A stretch of 60,000 nt of DNA from Adiantum capillus-veneris (GCA_014529385.2 CM043969.1:10583001-10643000); one strand, 5' to 3'. Positions 22,269-33,722 are shown, counted from the first letter of the stretch. Numbers and translations are program-made. Notes: generated by a model not told the origin, from the letters alone.

Positions 22269-23203
22269 CAAATAGTTAGCATTTTCTCATCTAGCTTTTC
22301 CAAATCTTCAAGTCTTTCTGACAATTCATGTCCAGTCCACTCAAGATTTTTAGCTACCCTTAATGTTGACAATAGAAATTCTATTGGTAGTATGGCATCA
22401 AGACCATAAACCAGGTTAAAGGTTGTAGCATTTAAAGTTGTTTTGAATGAAACTCGATAAGCCCATAGAGCAACATGGAGATTCATTTCCCAGTCTGTCC
22501 TTCCTGATCTAACCACTTTAGTCAATACCGAGCTAAGATTTTTTTTCATATGCTCAGCTTGTTCGTTTGCTTGTGGGTGATAGGAAGTTGATTTGTTATG
22601 CATGACCATAAACTCATTAAGCAAATACTCGCCTACCTCATTGAGGAAATGAATTCCCCGATCACTGACAATTTCTATTGGCAGTCCATATCTCTTGAAT
22701 ACATACTCATATAAGAATGCGGCAGTGGTTCTGGCATCATTCTTTTGAGTTGCTTTAGCCTCGGCCCATTAAGTCAAGTAATCCGTAGCTACAATAATAT
22801 ATTGAGCTTGGGTTCTATAAGCAGGTGGATGTATTGGCCCAACAAAGTCTATACCCCATTTTGCGAAGGCTCTAGCTCCCATCATTGGTCTTAAGGGCAT
22901 GCTATCTACTCGTGTTGGCATTTTTGCTCGTTGACAAGCATCACACCTTCGAACATATTCTTTGGCATCTGCAAAAAGTGTTGGCCACCATATGCCTGCC
23001 ATCAAGATTTCTCTTGTGACGGTTTCACTAGAAAAGTGACCTCCAGCTAATCCCGCATGTGCTTGTTCTATAATCGGAATATACTTGTCTTCATTTGCAC
23101 AAAGACGCAAATGTTGATCTTTACATCTCCGATACAATTCATTTCCAATAAGAGCATAGTCTCTTGCTTCAGTTTCAATTGCTCTTTGACGGCGTTTACT
23201 CAT
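22269..23203 (-). pseudogene. Element G: Ty3/gypsy integrase
   Basis: DDE integrase of a gypsy retrotransposon, which would insert the cDNA into the genome. The H2C2 zinc finger shows GGHFSSETVTREIL and RCDACQRAK. The catalytic core has D in GIDFVGP (about 22853), D in SDRGIHF (about 22660) and E in ANEQAE (about 22555). In the last motif the usual Gly of GQAE is Glu. An in-frame TAA at 22769-22771 replaces the Lys of TDYLTKW; the rest reads through in the same frame. The protein ends at 22268, where CACTA sequence replaces its C-terminus. RNase H lies directly upstream. Confidence 0.92.
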
Positions 23204-23319
23204 ATCCTCAGGAAGTAAGTAGCTAGATAATTACTCCACTTAGGACCAGGCGACATTTGAAACAATGTTACATGAGGTATGGGTGTTTGTTTTTGACATT
23301 GAAGACAATTCTTTACAAA

Positions 23320-24356
23320 CTATCGAACATCACTCCTCATAGTTGGCCAAAATACTCCAAGTCTCAAGATTCTTTGCATAGTTTGGTCTTCCGCAAATTG
23401 AAGTTCTACTATGGTAATATGTGCTTGACTTAGGTACTGGTTTTTCTCTCCAGGATTAACACATAAGAGAAATATTCCATCTCTGTTTCTTTTGTATAGC
23501 CTACCACTAGTAATTGATACATAGCCGATTGCTTGATTAATCCGATTGTAATAGAAAGTGGTATTTGTGAATCCACTTGAGCTATCGTCATCAATGATAC
23601 CATGTTTTTTGACCATCGAGGTATCCATGAAGAACAAATAGGCATCTGGTAGATCATCGTCTACCCCTTTGGGTGATTCTCCTGAAATAATCCTTGAAAA
23701 ATGATCTGCTCTTTGATGTATAGTGCTCTTTTTTACAACCACAGTGAAATCAAATTCCAGAAGAATGATGAACCATCTCACTATTCTTTCTGTGCTGCAT
23801 GGCTTGTTGACCAAGTACAACAAAGCTTGGTGGTCCACAAAGAACACAAACTTGTTGGCTGATAGGTAATGTCTATACTTTTTAACGACATAGATCATTC
23901 CTAGTCCTTCCCCTTTGGTGGTAGTGTAATTTTTTTCTTCCATGTTCAACTAGCATAAGAAATAGGAAAGTCAATTTTTCCATCTCCTGGTTGAGCTAGT
24001 ATACAACCGATAGCAAAATTGGAAGCATATATATGTATGTGGAATATCTTATTCCAATATGGTGCTTTCAATATTGGAGCTGAGGTGAGAGCTTGTTTAA
24101 GCTTCACAAAGGATTCTTCACATGCCTCAGTCCACTTAAAGTGTGTAATCAAGCTATACATGGGTTTTGCAATTATAGCGTGTATGTAAATGAACCGTCT
24201 GTAATATCCACCATGCCCCATGAACGCTTGAACCCCCTTGACTGTTGTTGGTCTAGGGAAATCAGCAATGACATGAATTTTCTCCATATCAGTAGCTATG
24301 TCGTTTTTAGACACTATATGTCCTAGAATTTTTCCTTGTCTACCATGAATGTGCAC
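23320..24356 (-). pseudogene. Element G: RT end, RNase H and zinc-finger linker
   Basis: Continuation of pol. Residues around 24330-24200 give the RT connection (LGHIVSKNDIA, GVQAFMGHGGYYRRF). RNase H follows: FHIHIYASNFAIGCILAQ, EEKNYTTTKGEGLGMIYVVK, FFVDHQALLYL and HQRADHFSRI. The first catalytic Asp, normally in DAS, is Tyr here, which should inactivate the domain. A stop separates the two frames near 23948. A tail toward integrase (LRLGVFWPTMRSDVR) precedes a gap of about 120 bp. Confidence 0.9.
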
Positions 24357-25272
24357 TTTTCAAGATTTAAGCAAATCCTATAAAGTCTACATTTTTCGAA
24401 TACATTTTTGAGGTGTTCAAAATGATCAGCTCGGATTGATGAATGTACGCATAGATCATCCATATATACTTTCAAGAATTTCCTAAGATATTCTTTAAAA
24501 GCATGGCTCATCAATCTTTGAAATGTGGCTGGAGCATTAGTTAATCCAAAGGACATAATATGATAGGCAAAAATACCCCATTCCATTGCAAAAGCAGTTT
24601 TATGTTGATCTTTTGAGTCAACCAAAAGTTGATTGTATCCCGAAAAGCCATCTAAGAAGCTATAAGCTTCTTTTTCTGCAAATTGTTCTAAAACATGTTC
24701 AGTGATTGGAAGAGGAAAGTTGTCTCTAATGGTAGCTGCATTCACTTTTTTGAGATTGACACACACTCGTAATTTTCCATTCTTCTTGGGTACTACCACA
24801 ATTGGAGACACCCAATCTGTGTGTTCAATTTCGTAATGAATTTGGCTTCCTTTTATTTTTCAATCTCTTCTTTGATCTTCCTAGCAAATGTTTCATTATA
24901 TGTGTATGGCGTTTGTCTACTTGGTTTTGCATCATCTCTCATGGGTATGGTATGTTGACAGATTTCTGGATCAACACCCTTAAGATCCTTATATGACCAA
25001 GCAAAGATATCTCGGTATTCTTTCAGTAAGCTTAGCAAAAGCTCTTCTTCTTCTTCTATTAGGTCATTTGCAATGTAGGCAGGCCTAGGCTCTTCTCCCG
25101 ATTCAACCGGATCTATCTTTTTTGCGTATTCAGGCCCTTCGTAGAACTCGCCATGTTTGCGTAGTTTCCCAACAAGTTGTTTGACTATAATTTCTCTATC
25201 TTGGAGAGTATATTTCTTGTAGTGGGATGGTACACTCATTAAATCTTTACTATCCTCCTCTATGGTTTCCAT
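24323..25272 (-). pseudogene. Element G: Ty3/gypsy reverse transcriptase
   Basis: RNA-dependent DNA polymerase core of the element. The leader carries EYRDIFAWSYKDLKGVDP and HTIPMRDDAKP. The RT proper (24811-24323) shows PIVVVPKKNGKLRVCVN, SFLDGFSGYNQ, AFAMEWGIFAYHIMSFGLTN with APATFQR, and the catalytic YMDDLCV. The core is complete. A stop between leader and core near 24850 and another at 24323 make it a pseudogene. Divergence is modest, so inactivation is not ancient. Confidence 0.93.
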
Positions 25273-26304
25273 TTCAGTTGTATATATCTCCTTTAGAGCT
25301 TTTTCAACTCTTGATATTTCTTTTTCCGCTCAACTCGTGTCATGGTTGGCTCCTTTTCCGGTTTCTTTGGTTTTGCTTGAGTATCCTTTCTCATTTTTCT
25401 CGATGTTTTTGACATTTCTAGATTTTTGTTTGAAGGATATATAACGGTGATTTTGTCCTTGACACAATCATGTGCATCTATCTGCATCAAGAATTGTGTT
25501 CTACTGGAGACTCATGGCATAGGTCTAGTTTTCACGTTTTTTATGCCTCTTTTGCGTCTATACCATTTCTATCTTCTCATTTTTTGGTTAGGAAAGTCAA
25601 AAAACTATTCGTCCCCTCGTTTCATGAGTAACTTAGCTCTCACATGTTCTTTTTCCATCTGAGGTAGCTGAATGTTATTCTAACTCATCTATTGCATCGT
25701 AGTAGAGGTCTGAAAAGACTTGTTGAGCTTTCATCAAGTCCTTGGGTTCCTCAATTTCATCTTCAATGTGGAGGGTTGAGATCATTTTTATGGGAATTAT
25801 ATCATAGCCATCCCTTGCAAAATTGAGTATGCATAGACGTATTCACGCATACATCGACTGTCGCTAAAATTTGAGTCCACTCAAATGGCTCAAACAAATG
25901 CTCTGGAAAGGGTTCAGGTATATAGGCTTCGTCTGTGCAATCTCTTTCTAAGATACATTCTTCTCGTTTTAAGCTCCCATTTTCTGAAGCTCCACACATC
26001 CAAATAGGAGTGTCTTTGTTTAACCAAGATGGAAGCTTAGTTTTAGCCGAAGAGACTGAATCAAACTCTTGTATGGGTGTTTTCATGACATCTCTATAAG
26101 TGTGATCTTTTAGATTAACCCTTGTTATAGATCCCACTTGCTTCAAGTACAAATAGTTGTTTCCCCAATCTTGGATAAGCTGTACCTATCGCATGAAAGG
26201 TCTTCCCAATATGATTTTGTAATTGAGTTTCTTCCCAAAGTCTACTATGGCAAGTGTTGATATTCAATCCCACATGAATTAACTATCACCTTTTCAAGCA
26301 GTTT
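25273..26304 (-). pseudogene. Element G: protease C-terminus and spacer
   Basis: Near 26230-26190 the protease ends with KIILGRPFMR, the retropepsin ILGRP box, then a TAG stop and QLIQDWGNNYLYLK. 26152-25802 is an open spacer with Pro/Glu-rich sequence (YIPEPFPEHLFEPFEW), as found between protease and RT in Tat/Athila-like elements. 25490-25293 is Lys-rich. No separate function is assigned. Confidence 0.6.
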
Positions 26305-26874
26305 TTAGGGTCTTTCAATGTGTCCATCATCCAATTGCAATTTCATTCGTGTTTGTTTAATGGCTGGTTGTCCCCAGGATTCCCATACTGCTTTCGTGAC
26401 TATGGCTATGCCTGCTCCACTATCTAGTATTGCCATGGTTTCTATGTCATTATATTTCACTGGAAGGGTGGTGTTTCCTTCTTCCCCTTCGTAGTATTCT
26501 CTGACTTTGTTCATTGGAACAGATCGAATCTCTTTGTTGTCCATTTCGTGTTTCAATTTTCCAAAATTTTTCGAGATTAGCCCCGTTATTCCCACCTTTT
26601 CTAGGGTTTTCTGTAGATCATTCCATAAATACGGTCTGAGTTTTAACAGTTCTTCCAAAGTAAGAGTGCATTGAATGGGTGTAGATACGATTGAATGAAT
26701 GTTTTCTACTTCTAGGGTCTGTTCCGCTCTTTTGACTTGAGTGGTCTTACACACTATGGATTCATCTTTGCTATCTCCCATGTAAGAGGGTAATGTTTTC
26801 AAGGTCAATGGTTTCGACATTCCTGAAGCTTCAGATCCACAATCCCCATACAAGGATCGTACATCCACGCCCAT
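26305..26874 (-). pseudogene. Element G: aspartic protease
   Basis: Retroviral-type protease that would cleave Gag-Pol. The catalytic triad lies in AILDSGAGIAIVTKAVWESWG (about 26440-26380), preceded by the strand PVKYNDIET. The upstream 130 residues are a polar linker without a recognised fold. The ILGRP box follows after 26230. Stops separate the pieces. Confidence 0.85.
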
Positions 26875-26901
26875 ATCAGGAGGTAGATTGTCTAACCAAA
26901 C

Positions 26902-27530
26902 TTACTCTATAGGAGCTGACTTTAGCATTAGGCTCCCCTCATTGATCTCTCGAAATTTTTCCCATAAGTGTCCTGGCCAGTCTTCCTCTATGAATGGAAT
27001 TCCGTCTAAGGCATCTTCGTTGTCCGGCACTATAAGTCCTGGTTCTTTTGTTTCAAGGTGGGGTTCTACCACCTCTTTAGATTTTTCTTGGTTGTCTCTT
27101 AACACAAGCTCTTCAGGTTTTGCGATACTTTTAAGCTTGGGTTTTTGTTTTTCCAGCATTTCTTGCGTGATTCTTACCAAATTTTAATAAGCTTCAAACT
27201 TAGTTGCTTCCATGTCTAGAGAGGGATAATTTTTCCATTTGTTGTCGTCCATGGTTTGGCTTGCTTAGTCTTATAAAATGAGAGTATATGCTTATAGTGC
27301 ACTGTCATTTCGATCTCTGAGTGAGTCGAGTAAGAGGATATTTCAGATGTTGAATCTGAGAAAGTGTCTGAGACTTCTTTAAGGATAGTGTGCAAGGAAT
27401 TGCCTTGATTCACTCTTTCTTCGGTGGATACTTTGCTAGATTTTTCTCTGAATATACCTTGATTTCCTAGTACACGACCAGATCTAAGGTTCATAAAGAC
27501 TTGTGAAACCCTGGATAGAGTACTTATCAT
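26902..27530 (-). pseudogene. Element G: Gag/protease linker region
   Basis: Two frames on the pol strand. The upstream one (27530-27216) has MNLRSGRVLGNQG, a (N)LRSGR motif common just before protease in plant Tat/Athila-type gypsy elements. The downstream one is acidic (LDGIPFIEEDWPGHLW). No capsid domain and no CCHC zinc knuckle is visible between here and the LTR, so gag appears to be deleted. Confidence 0.5.
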
Positions 27531-29442
27531 TGGATTGACTTGTCGTTAATTTCCACTTGATTTGATTGCAACTTTTTTTCAAGCATCGATTCCTCGTCTG
27601 CAACCTGATTCTTGTATAGATTTTGATCAAGTTAGCTATCCTTTCACAAAGACAATATAATTTTTGCTAACTATTGTGATCGGTCTGTGTGTATCACTTC
27701 AAATCGAGCTATGGGAGTCAGTAATTGACTTTCAGATTCGACTTTTGCAAAAAATCAAAGGATTAATCTGCAACTTGGAAACTGAGTGAACATGTACCAA
27801 ACTAGATCCGATTGAACCCAAAATTGCCCGGTGGCTTTGTATTATGCTGCTCTAACACAGTACAAGTTCAAAAGTCAAAACTGGTGTCCCTGTGTAGCAG
27901 TAGTAAATAATCGTGATTATTTACTTTTGTCAATTTTTTGTAATTTTTGGCTTGGTTTGCCAAGTATACACTCTGTTAAAGTCCCTAGACAAGTTTCAAC
28001 AAGTTTGGACAACATCTATTCAAGTTTATCAATTGTTTTGTGTCTGTAGACTTTGATTTCAAGAATCTGGCTTAAGTCTCACTTTTGTGATCCAAATTTC
28101 ACCAAAATTGATTTGTGGGGTCTACTTGATATGCTTGACCTTGTGGTATAATCAAATTTGCAAATTTGTCAATTTTTGAAGCAGATGTAAATAATGGCGA
28201 TTATTACTCCAGCTATATTTTTATAAATTTTTGTCCCAACTTTGACACAGATCTATTAAGCACCTTAAGTTAAGATCCCTAGACAAGTTTGGACTAGTTT
28301 TGGTCAAATGGTCATCAGTTTTTCTGTCCGCAGACTAACTTTGCAAATTTGGTCACAATTTTCAATCCAATGATTCAAATCTTACCAAATTTGGTTTGTG
28401 GGCTTATTACAACATGGTCAAGCTAGCGGTATGCTGACTTGGTTAAAAAAGTTGAAAAATGGGGCAAATGTAAATAATCGCGATTATTTACAACTGGTAA
28501 ATTTTTGCATCTTTTTGGTCAAATGACATTGTACACATGTTTATCACGTCAATATAAGCCTATGAATCAAATTTTAACAAGTTTTGACAAATTTTTCCTT
28601 AATTTACGCTCAAGATTCAGAAAGTCAATACAAACTTTAGTTTTTACCCAGTTTTTTGCCAATTTGGTGATCCAAATCTTTTGTGCCTTTACAAAAGTTG
28701 TTTGTACACAGCAATGAGTCAATGGTATGAACCTTGGTCAAATCTGAGAATAATCACGATTATTAACTTCAGGCTTGAAATGAACAGTTTTTTGCAATTT
28801 TTCAATGGACACTCTTTTCATGAGCTATTTTAAACCTATGAATCAAGTCAAAACTTACTTTGACCTAAAATGTCAAGTAAAAGTAAATAATCTGAGTTTT
28901 GGCCAACTCTTGAAATTTTTAGCTCAAAGTGTCCTTGAGCTTACCCACTGATTCATACAACTTTTAAGCTTACTCTCCAGTCGGATTGAGTGGTTTGGAG
29001 TCTTTTTGTGCTATTTCTAGCCGTAGACCTGAAATTCTACAACTTTTAATAACAACTCACACTTGATTTTTTCAGAGAGAGCAAATTTCTAAAATCCACC
29101 TCGGATTCTACTTACCCTACTCCTAGATTCTCATGGAATGGGGTTGTGGAAAGTGTCCAAAAACACTCATTTTCTTGTTTTTTATGGTTTTCTGAGCATT
29201 GATCTTAAGACTTGTCTCGTCTATCAATCATCCTCAAAATCCTAATCTAAGTCTACAATCCTACAATCCTAAAAGACTCAGCAAGTACGATTACTTCCAA
29301 GCTACCTCTACACAGAAAAAGACGACAATCTTAGGCTATGCGGTTTCTAAAAGAAAGTTTTGAACTCTAGGCAATCCTAGAGGAAGTTAAAGGATAAATT
29401 CACAATACGCTTGTGTTTTTCCCTAGTTTAGGTCTCTTCAAT
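27531..29442. other. Leader of element G, non-coding
   Basis: Between the candidate PBS and the first coding frame. It contains the palindrome array (27903-28900) and AT-rich sequence but no gene. 29100-29440 holds CCTACAATCCTA-type short repeats. Confidence 0.5.
27903..28900. repeat. Palindrome-centred array at locus G (4.5 units)
   Basis: The 22-bp palindrome (half-site GTAAATAATCG) occurs at 27903-27924, 28187-28208, 28470-28491 and 28746-28767; a half copy is at 28883. Steps are 284, 283, 276 and 137 bp. The copy at 28470 is a perfect palindrome. Intervening sequence repeats with clear divergence: CCCTAGACAAGTTT, TGTCTGTAGAC/TGTCCGCAGAC and GATCCAAATTTCACCAAA-type words recur at matching offsets. 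Confidence 0.85.
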
Positions 29443-29462
29443 CCCTGGCAGCAGCAACGCCA
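29443..29462 (-). other. Primer-binding site of element G
   Basis: Minus strand TGGCGTTGCTGCTGCCAGGG begins two bases after an LTR end (TTCCACA at 29465). It resembles the TTTGGCGCCGTTGCCGGGG-type PBS of plant Athila/Tat elements. Confidence 0.55.
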
Positions 29463-29464
29463 AA

Positions 29465-29640
29465 TGTGGAACGCATTGGTGCACCCAGTTTGTGTCGACC
29501 CGTCCAGGGCAGCCATCTCAAATTTTTTCATGAGCGTGAAGCAAATATGTTGTCAATCATCACGTAAGTATTGCCTCAAGTTATGATTTAGTATATGCGG
29601 AGCTTCCAAGGCCGTCGCTTGCCTTGCTCGCGGAAACATT
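29465..29640 (-). repeat. 5' LTR remnant of element G
   Basis: Sequence starting TGTGGAACGCATTGG directly beside the PBS should be the U5 end of the 5' LTR. I could not find its upstream limit or a second copy; the 3' side of the element is truncated at 22268. Confidence 0.35.
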
Positions 29641-30093
29641 GTCCAAGTCCTAAGTTAAAAAAAACAAATTTCTTTAAAAATAGCCATGCAAAAAACTGAG
29701 CTGTAGGACAGACAAGGTGGCACTGCATGTGGGGAGAAGCTGCCATCTAGGAGATAGAAGTTGGTGGCACCATCTGGATGGAGAAGGGGGCGTGCCAGGA
29801 AAGCAAGGGGCGCCATCTGTGATTTTTCATGCAACGTGGGTAGTGAGTTGCATAGGGGGGTTGGCAAAACAAGAGGAGTGACAGTTTTTGGAAGGGGAAA
29901 TGCGGCAGGAGGGCTCCTTGGAGGCGAGCAAGGCTGAGAGGACCATGGCAGGAGGTTGCTTCACTCCACAGCGATGTGAGCATCGGAGGTTGTAGGACAA
30001 AAAAGTCCAACGCTGGTATGCAGAGCCGATTGTCGTGAGGGTTGAGAGTGGCTGCCAATTGGGGGAGTGGGTGCTGGTTGCTTATGGTTAGAG
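29641..30093. other. Left flank of element E insertion
   Basis: GC-rich sequence that continues at 37550 if element E and one GAGCA are removed. Frames exist on both strands but none has a domain I recognise. It is probably an older repeat or a host sequence. Confidence 0.4.
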
Positions 30094-30098
30094 GAGCA
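30094..30098. other. Target-site duplication GAGCA (left)
   Basis: GAGCA immediately precedes the LTR TG and is repeated at 37545-37549 immediately after the other LTR's CA. Confidence 0.85.
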
Positions 30099-31603
30099 TG
30101 AGAGCGGGAAAAAGAGCAGTGCAATCAGGTGGCCTTTGTACTCGTGCACACTCCACAAACCACGCCTCATGCAAACAAGCAAAGAAAAAAACAAAGGGGG
30201 CACCACCCTAAATTAAGAGGTTTAGGGACCTCACACATAGTGCACATAGGCAAGTGGGACTTCTGGCATTATGATGGCATCAAAACATATGGCAAAACAC
30301 ATATAAACGAAGCTTAGGGACCTTATGTAGCATATATATACACAAGACATCAGCTTAACAATACAACGGCATCTGATGATACATAACAAGGATATAGAGA
30401 AGCAAGCCAAGGATGGCATAATCCCTTGTCAAAAACAATCAACCCAGCAAGTAGGTATGATCCTACTAGCAACACATCAATACCTTAGAGAGTGATGGCG
30501 AGGATGGTGGCCATGGAGCATGAGAGAAGGCTCCTTATTTAGGTTTTAGGGCTAGTAATGTAGCATACTAGCGGGAGAGAGAGAGAGAGGGAGAGAGAGT
30601 AGAGCTTCATCCATAGCTCCTCGTTGTGAGCAATGTCGTCATAGCTTCGTTGCTTGGTGAAGTGGGTGAAGTGTTGGTTTTGAGTGAGAGAAGGCCTCCT
30701 TATATACGTTTCTGAGAGGGTTTAGGATTAGGGATAAACATGCTTAAATCCGCTGATTGGGGTTACTTTTTGCTTAGGGTGGTCAACAGATTGAGGTCAC
30801 CTGATATGTCACCATCAAGATATTCTCTAGAGTGATGTGAGAGGGGAGGGTAAATGCTGATTTTTCTGATTGTGACACATGGGGATAAGGCCTTGACCAG
30901 CATTTAAGAGCAGGTAGGTGGCTGTTGAAACTGGAGGTTCTGCACATGTCAGGGGGGTCCTCCTGAATATCAAATTCTCAAAAAATCCTCAACCATGGCT
31001 TCTTTTGACATGTGTTCTTTGAAAAAATCAGCATGTCTCTTTTCAACCCAAAAGTCTTTATCCCTGTTGACTCACCTTTACCATAAGATTTTCCCTTTTT
31101 CTCCTCCTGTAACTGCATTGTTGATGCCCAATCACTGCTTCTAGTAACAGTGAACTGTTACCTACCAAATACTTATGGTGCAGTAAAAAATATTTACCAT
31201 GGGTAAAAAAAGTTACTGTAGGTAAAAAGTGATTTGTATTTACCATGTAGGTGAAAAATATTTACTGTAGGTAAAAAAATATTTACTGTGGTAAAAAATA
31301 TTTACTGTCGGTAAAAAAGTGAAAACGGAGTATGCTGTGCTGTGAGTTCACACGAACATCCTCGTGTAAATTTCACTAGAAATTCACACCTAGAATGGAC
31401 TATTCTGTAAGATATAGGTTGTAGGCATGCATAAGAGCTCGTTCCCACGTATCTTCTGTCCATGGCACTTTTTACTCTTTGATGCTTGTGAAGTAGATTT
31501 TTCTTCTCTTTCGAGATCCCTTGGACTAGAGTATCCTCATCTCCCCAACAACTAACTGTGCCTTTATTGCATCTTCAGAAGGGGTCCTAAAAACCATGCA
31601 TCA
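30099..31603 (-). repeat. Element E 3' LTR
   Basis: On the minus strand it starts TGATGCATGG (31603) and ends CCCGCTCTCA (30099). A TATA box, minus-strand TATATAAGG, is at 30698-30706. It carries an AG tract near 30573 and GTAAAAAATATTTACTGT-type tandem units at 31165-31320. Relative to the 5' LTR it has about 25 extra bases near 30256 and one extra tandem unit. Confidence 0.92.
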
Positions 31604-31624
31604 TATAGCCCTCCCCCTAAAGCT
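31604..31624 (-). other. Element E polypurine tract
   Basis: Minus strand TTAGGGGGAGGGCTATA ends exactly where the 3' LTR begins. Confidence 0.75.
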
Positions 31625-31681
31625 AGAGGCATTTGATGCCTCTAGCTGTAGGTTGTGCTACAATAGGGTTCTCTTGAATAC

Positions 31682-31966
31682 TTACCCACCTGGTACCAAT
31701 TGAATTTGCCATGTGACTGCTTTCTTGGCTGATGCACCCTGTTTAGTCCTTTCTGATGAATAATTGTATCCATCCATGACTAACAACTGGTCTCCTAGAC
31801 CCTTGAAAGCCATACCCCATCCATTGTCGATATCCGCTTTTACTGGTAGCATTCTCTTTTTTTCTTCTTCTTTTTTTTTTTTTGCCCAACCCCTCATTGA
31901 GCATTCATGCTCAACCATAGTATTATTTAGGTAAAAGATGACTGTATAGAGAGAATTATATAACAT
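31682..31966 (-). pseudogene. Captured kelch-repeat fragment in element E
   Basis: A minus-strand frame whose second half reads NGWGMAFKGLGDQLLVMDG. Plant F-box/kelch proteins of the SKIP11 type end with a very similar block (GWGxAFxxxGxxLxVxGG), where GG is the kelch turn; here the first Gly is Asp. A run of A (about 31865-31885) codes for Lys just upstream and may mark a decayed or retained intron. The segment lies between the remains of pol and the PPT, where integrase should end. Likely a transduced host exon; the first 40 residues are not kelch-like. Confidence 0.5.
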
Positions 31967-32051
31967 AGAGCTATAGACTGTATAAGAAAAATGATAGTAT
32001 AGTGGCTATATAGATAGGATAGAGATAGAGAAAAAAGCATCTGCCACTGCA

Positions 32052-33722
32052 TCACCCTCCAGGGTCAAATGAAAAGCTCAAAGCTCCCCCACGCATGGTG
32101 TAGAATCCACCTGGATCAAAAGTAAAGCATTGCTCATTGCCATCAACCTGTAAAACATGTATATCCAAGCCTTCCTTTGCACTTGTAGGCCAATAGACAG
32201 GCCACCCTTCCAGCTTTTTATAGCACGGAGCTTCGTCACCCTGCATCCATAATCGTTCGTGTCCACTATAAGCATACTTGCCATCACTTGAGAAACCTGA
32301 ATCATAAGCAGCTATCCTACCATCTGCTACAGAACCCTCCATGGTATAGTCCACTTCAAAAAAACCTCGCCATTGACACAAAAATATATGTAAAGCAACC
32401 TCCAATAACACATGTATCCATAGCATCACATAACATAGCAAGACCCTGCCATTTGCCTCCACTTGCTGCATAGCCAAGCAAACCTGATCACTTTTCAAAC
32501 CTGTATCCAAACCCTCTGTAAACGTCTCCACAACCATCTCTTTATACTCAGAAACATGACCTACTAGAGCTTCAACCTGTGCAAATACCTCATCACCAAC
32601 AAGGTTGACGGCACCTTCCTTTAATTGGATATGGTGTTGGGTTACCGTCACTCCTTTAATGTGCTCGTAATCAGTTATAAAGAGGCCAGCATGCTTCTTT
32701 AGTACCTGCAAATAGGGTTCTCTCTCTTCTTCTAGTAGGTCCTTAGCTAGCATCTCCTCTAAGCCTGTGGCTTCTTCCTTGTTTAGAGAGTCTTGACCAC
32801 CTTCTCCTTCTGGGTTTCGCAGTATTATACCCATGACTTCCAAAGAGCTAGCATCCTCCTCAGATGACTCATCCTCAGATGAAGAGCAGCTGCTTGTGCT
32901 CCATTCATCCATAGAAGTCTCCATCTCTAGGTCTTGTTGTCTACCCTGCTTCATGTCATACACAATTTTTTGTTGCTTGCCACCTACCTTATGATTTGGT
33001 CGCAACTCAAGGGAACCTGTCTCCCAATCTTGCCTAGCTTTCATAGCCATAAGCCAAGGTCTTCTAAGGATTAGCAGATAGCCCTCCCCCTTAGTTGGGA
33101 TCACATAAGCATCAATAGAGATTGCCACACCAAAAGCTGAAACCTTCACTCCATTAACCTTTCCCACACAAGCCACCCTTCCATTATTTGCCATCTTAGC
33201 TTGTAAGGAAGTTTGCTCGTTTACTTCCAAACCCAACCTGTGCATTAATTTCTTTGTCATAACACAAATCTCGGCTCCACCATCTACGTACACATTGGAG
33301 ACTCGCTGACTCTTAATCTCTGCATCAATGACTGGCACGATATCCTTCATGCCTCTTGCACTAATAGACCCAACTGACTTTGCCTTAGCCCTCCTGGTGC
33401 TGACCATCTTAGACCAGGTTCTACGCATCTTTGGGGAAAGGTGGAGGAGTTGCTGCCATGAAATCTTTGGTCCTTGGTTACTCACATATGCTACCAGGTC
33501 GTAAGGTATGGATCCTACCCCAAGTGGAAAGTCTTCTACTCCTATGTGCCTCCTTGACCTACTCTTCCTTTTCTTGTCTCCTATCACTTGGGAGGAACCC
33601 TCATTCCCTTTATCCGGCTCTGAAGCTTCCATTTCATCAGTTCTTTGTCTCCTAACTCTCTTTATTGGCATGGCAACAGCTTCCTCCAATTTTTTCTTTC
33701 CCTTTATCCTTACCATTGTCAA
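32052..33722 (-). CDS. Element E: protease, RT leader and foreign C-terminus
   Basis: A 556-codon open frame. Residues 1-60 are basic. Residues 140-230 are an aspartic protease with VYVDGGAEICVMTKKLMHRLGL and the end box LRRPWLMAMKARQDW (ILGRPW in relatives). Residues 270-300 are a Ser/Glu acidic linker. Residues 335-375 (PYLQVLKKHAGLFITDYEHI, then HHIQLKEGA) match the leader that normally runs into RT. RT itself is missing. The last 180 residues are unrelated, with VADGRIAAYDS and a repeated FDPGG motif, partly like kelch propeller sequence. An open frame of this length suggests recent activity or selection. Confidence 0.8.
   Translation of the reverse strand: MTMVRIKGKKKLEEAVAMPIKRVRRQRTDEMEASEPDKGNEGSSQVIGDKKRKSRSRRHIGVEDFPLGVGSIPYDLVAYVSNQGPKISWQQLLHLSPKMRRTWSKMVSTRRAKAKSVGSISARGMKDIVPVIDAEIKSQRVSNVYVDGGAEICVMTKKLMHRLGLEVNEQTSLQAKMANNGRVACVGKVNGVKVSAFGVAISIDAYVIPTKGEGYLLILRRPWLMAMKARQDWETGSLELRPNHKVGGKQQKIVYDMKQGRQQDLEMETSMDEWSTSSCSSSEDESSEEDASSLEVMGIILRNPEGEGGQDSLNKEEATGLEEMLAKDLLEEEREPYLQVLKKHAGLFITDYEHIKGVTVTQHHIQLKEGAVNLVGDEVFAQVEALVGHVSEYKEMVVETFTEGLDTGLKSDQVCLAMQQVEANGRVLLCYVMLWIHVLLEVALHIFLCQWRGFFEVDYTMEGSVADGRIAAYDSGFSSDGKYAYSGHERLWMQGDEAPCYKKLEGWPVYWPTSAKEGLDIHVLQVDGNEQCFTFDPGGFYTMRGGALSFSFDPGG

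Noticed and set aside
31058-31246. 62-codon minus frame present twice (also 37019-37207)
   Set aside because: It is duplicated only because it lies in both LTRs of element E, and it has no coding character.
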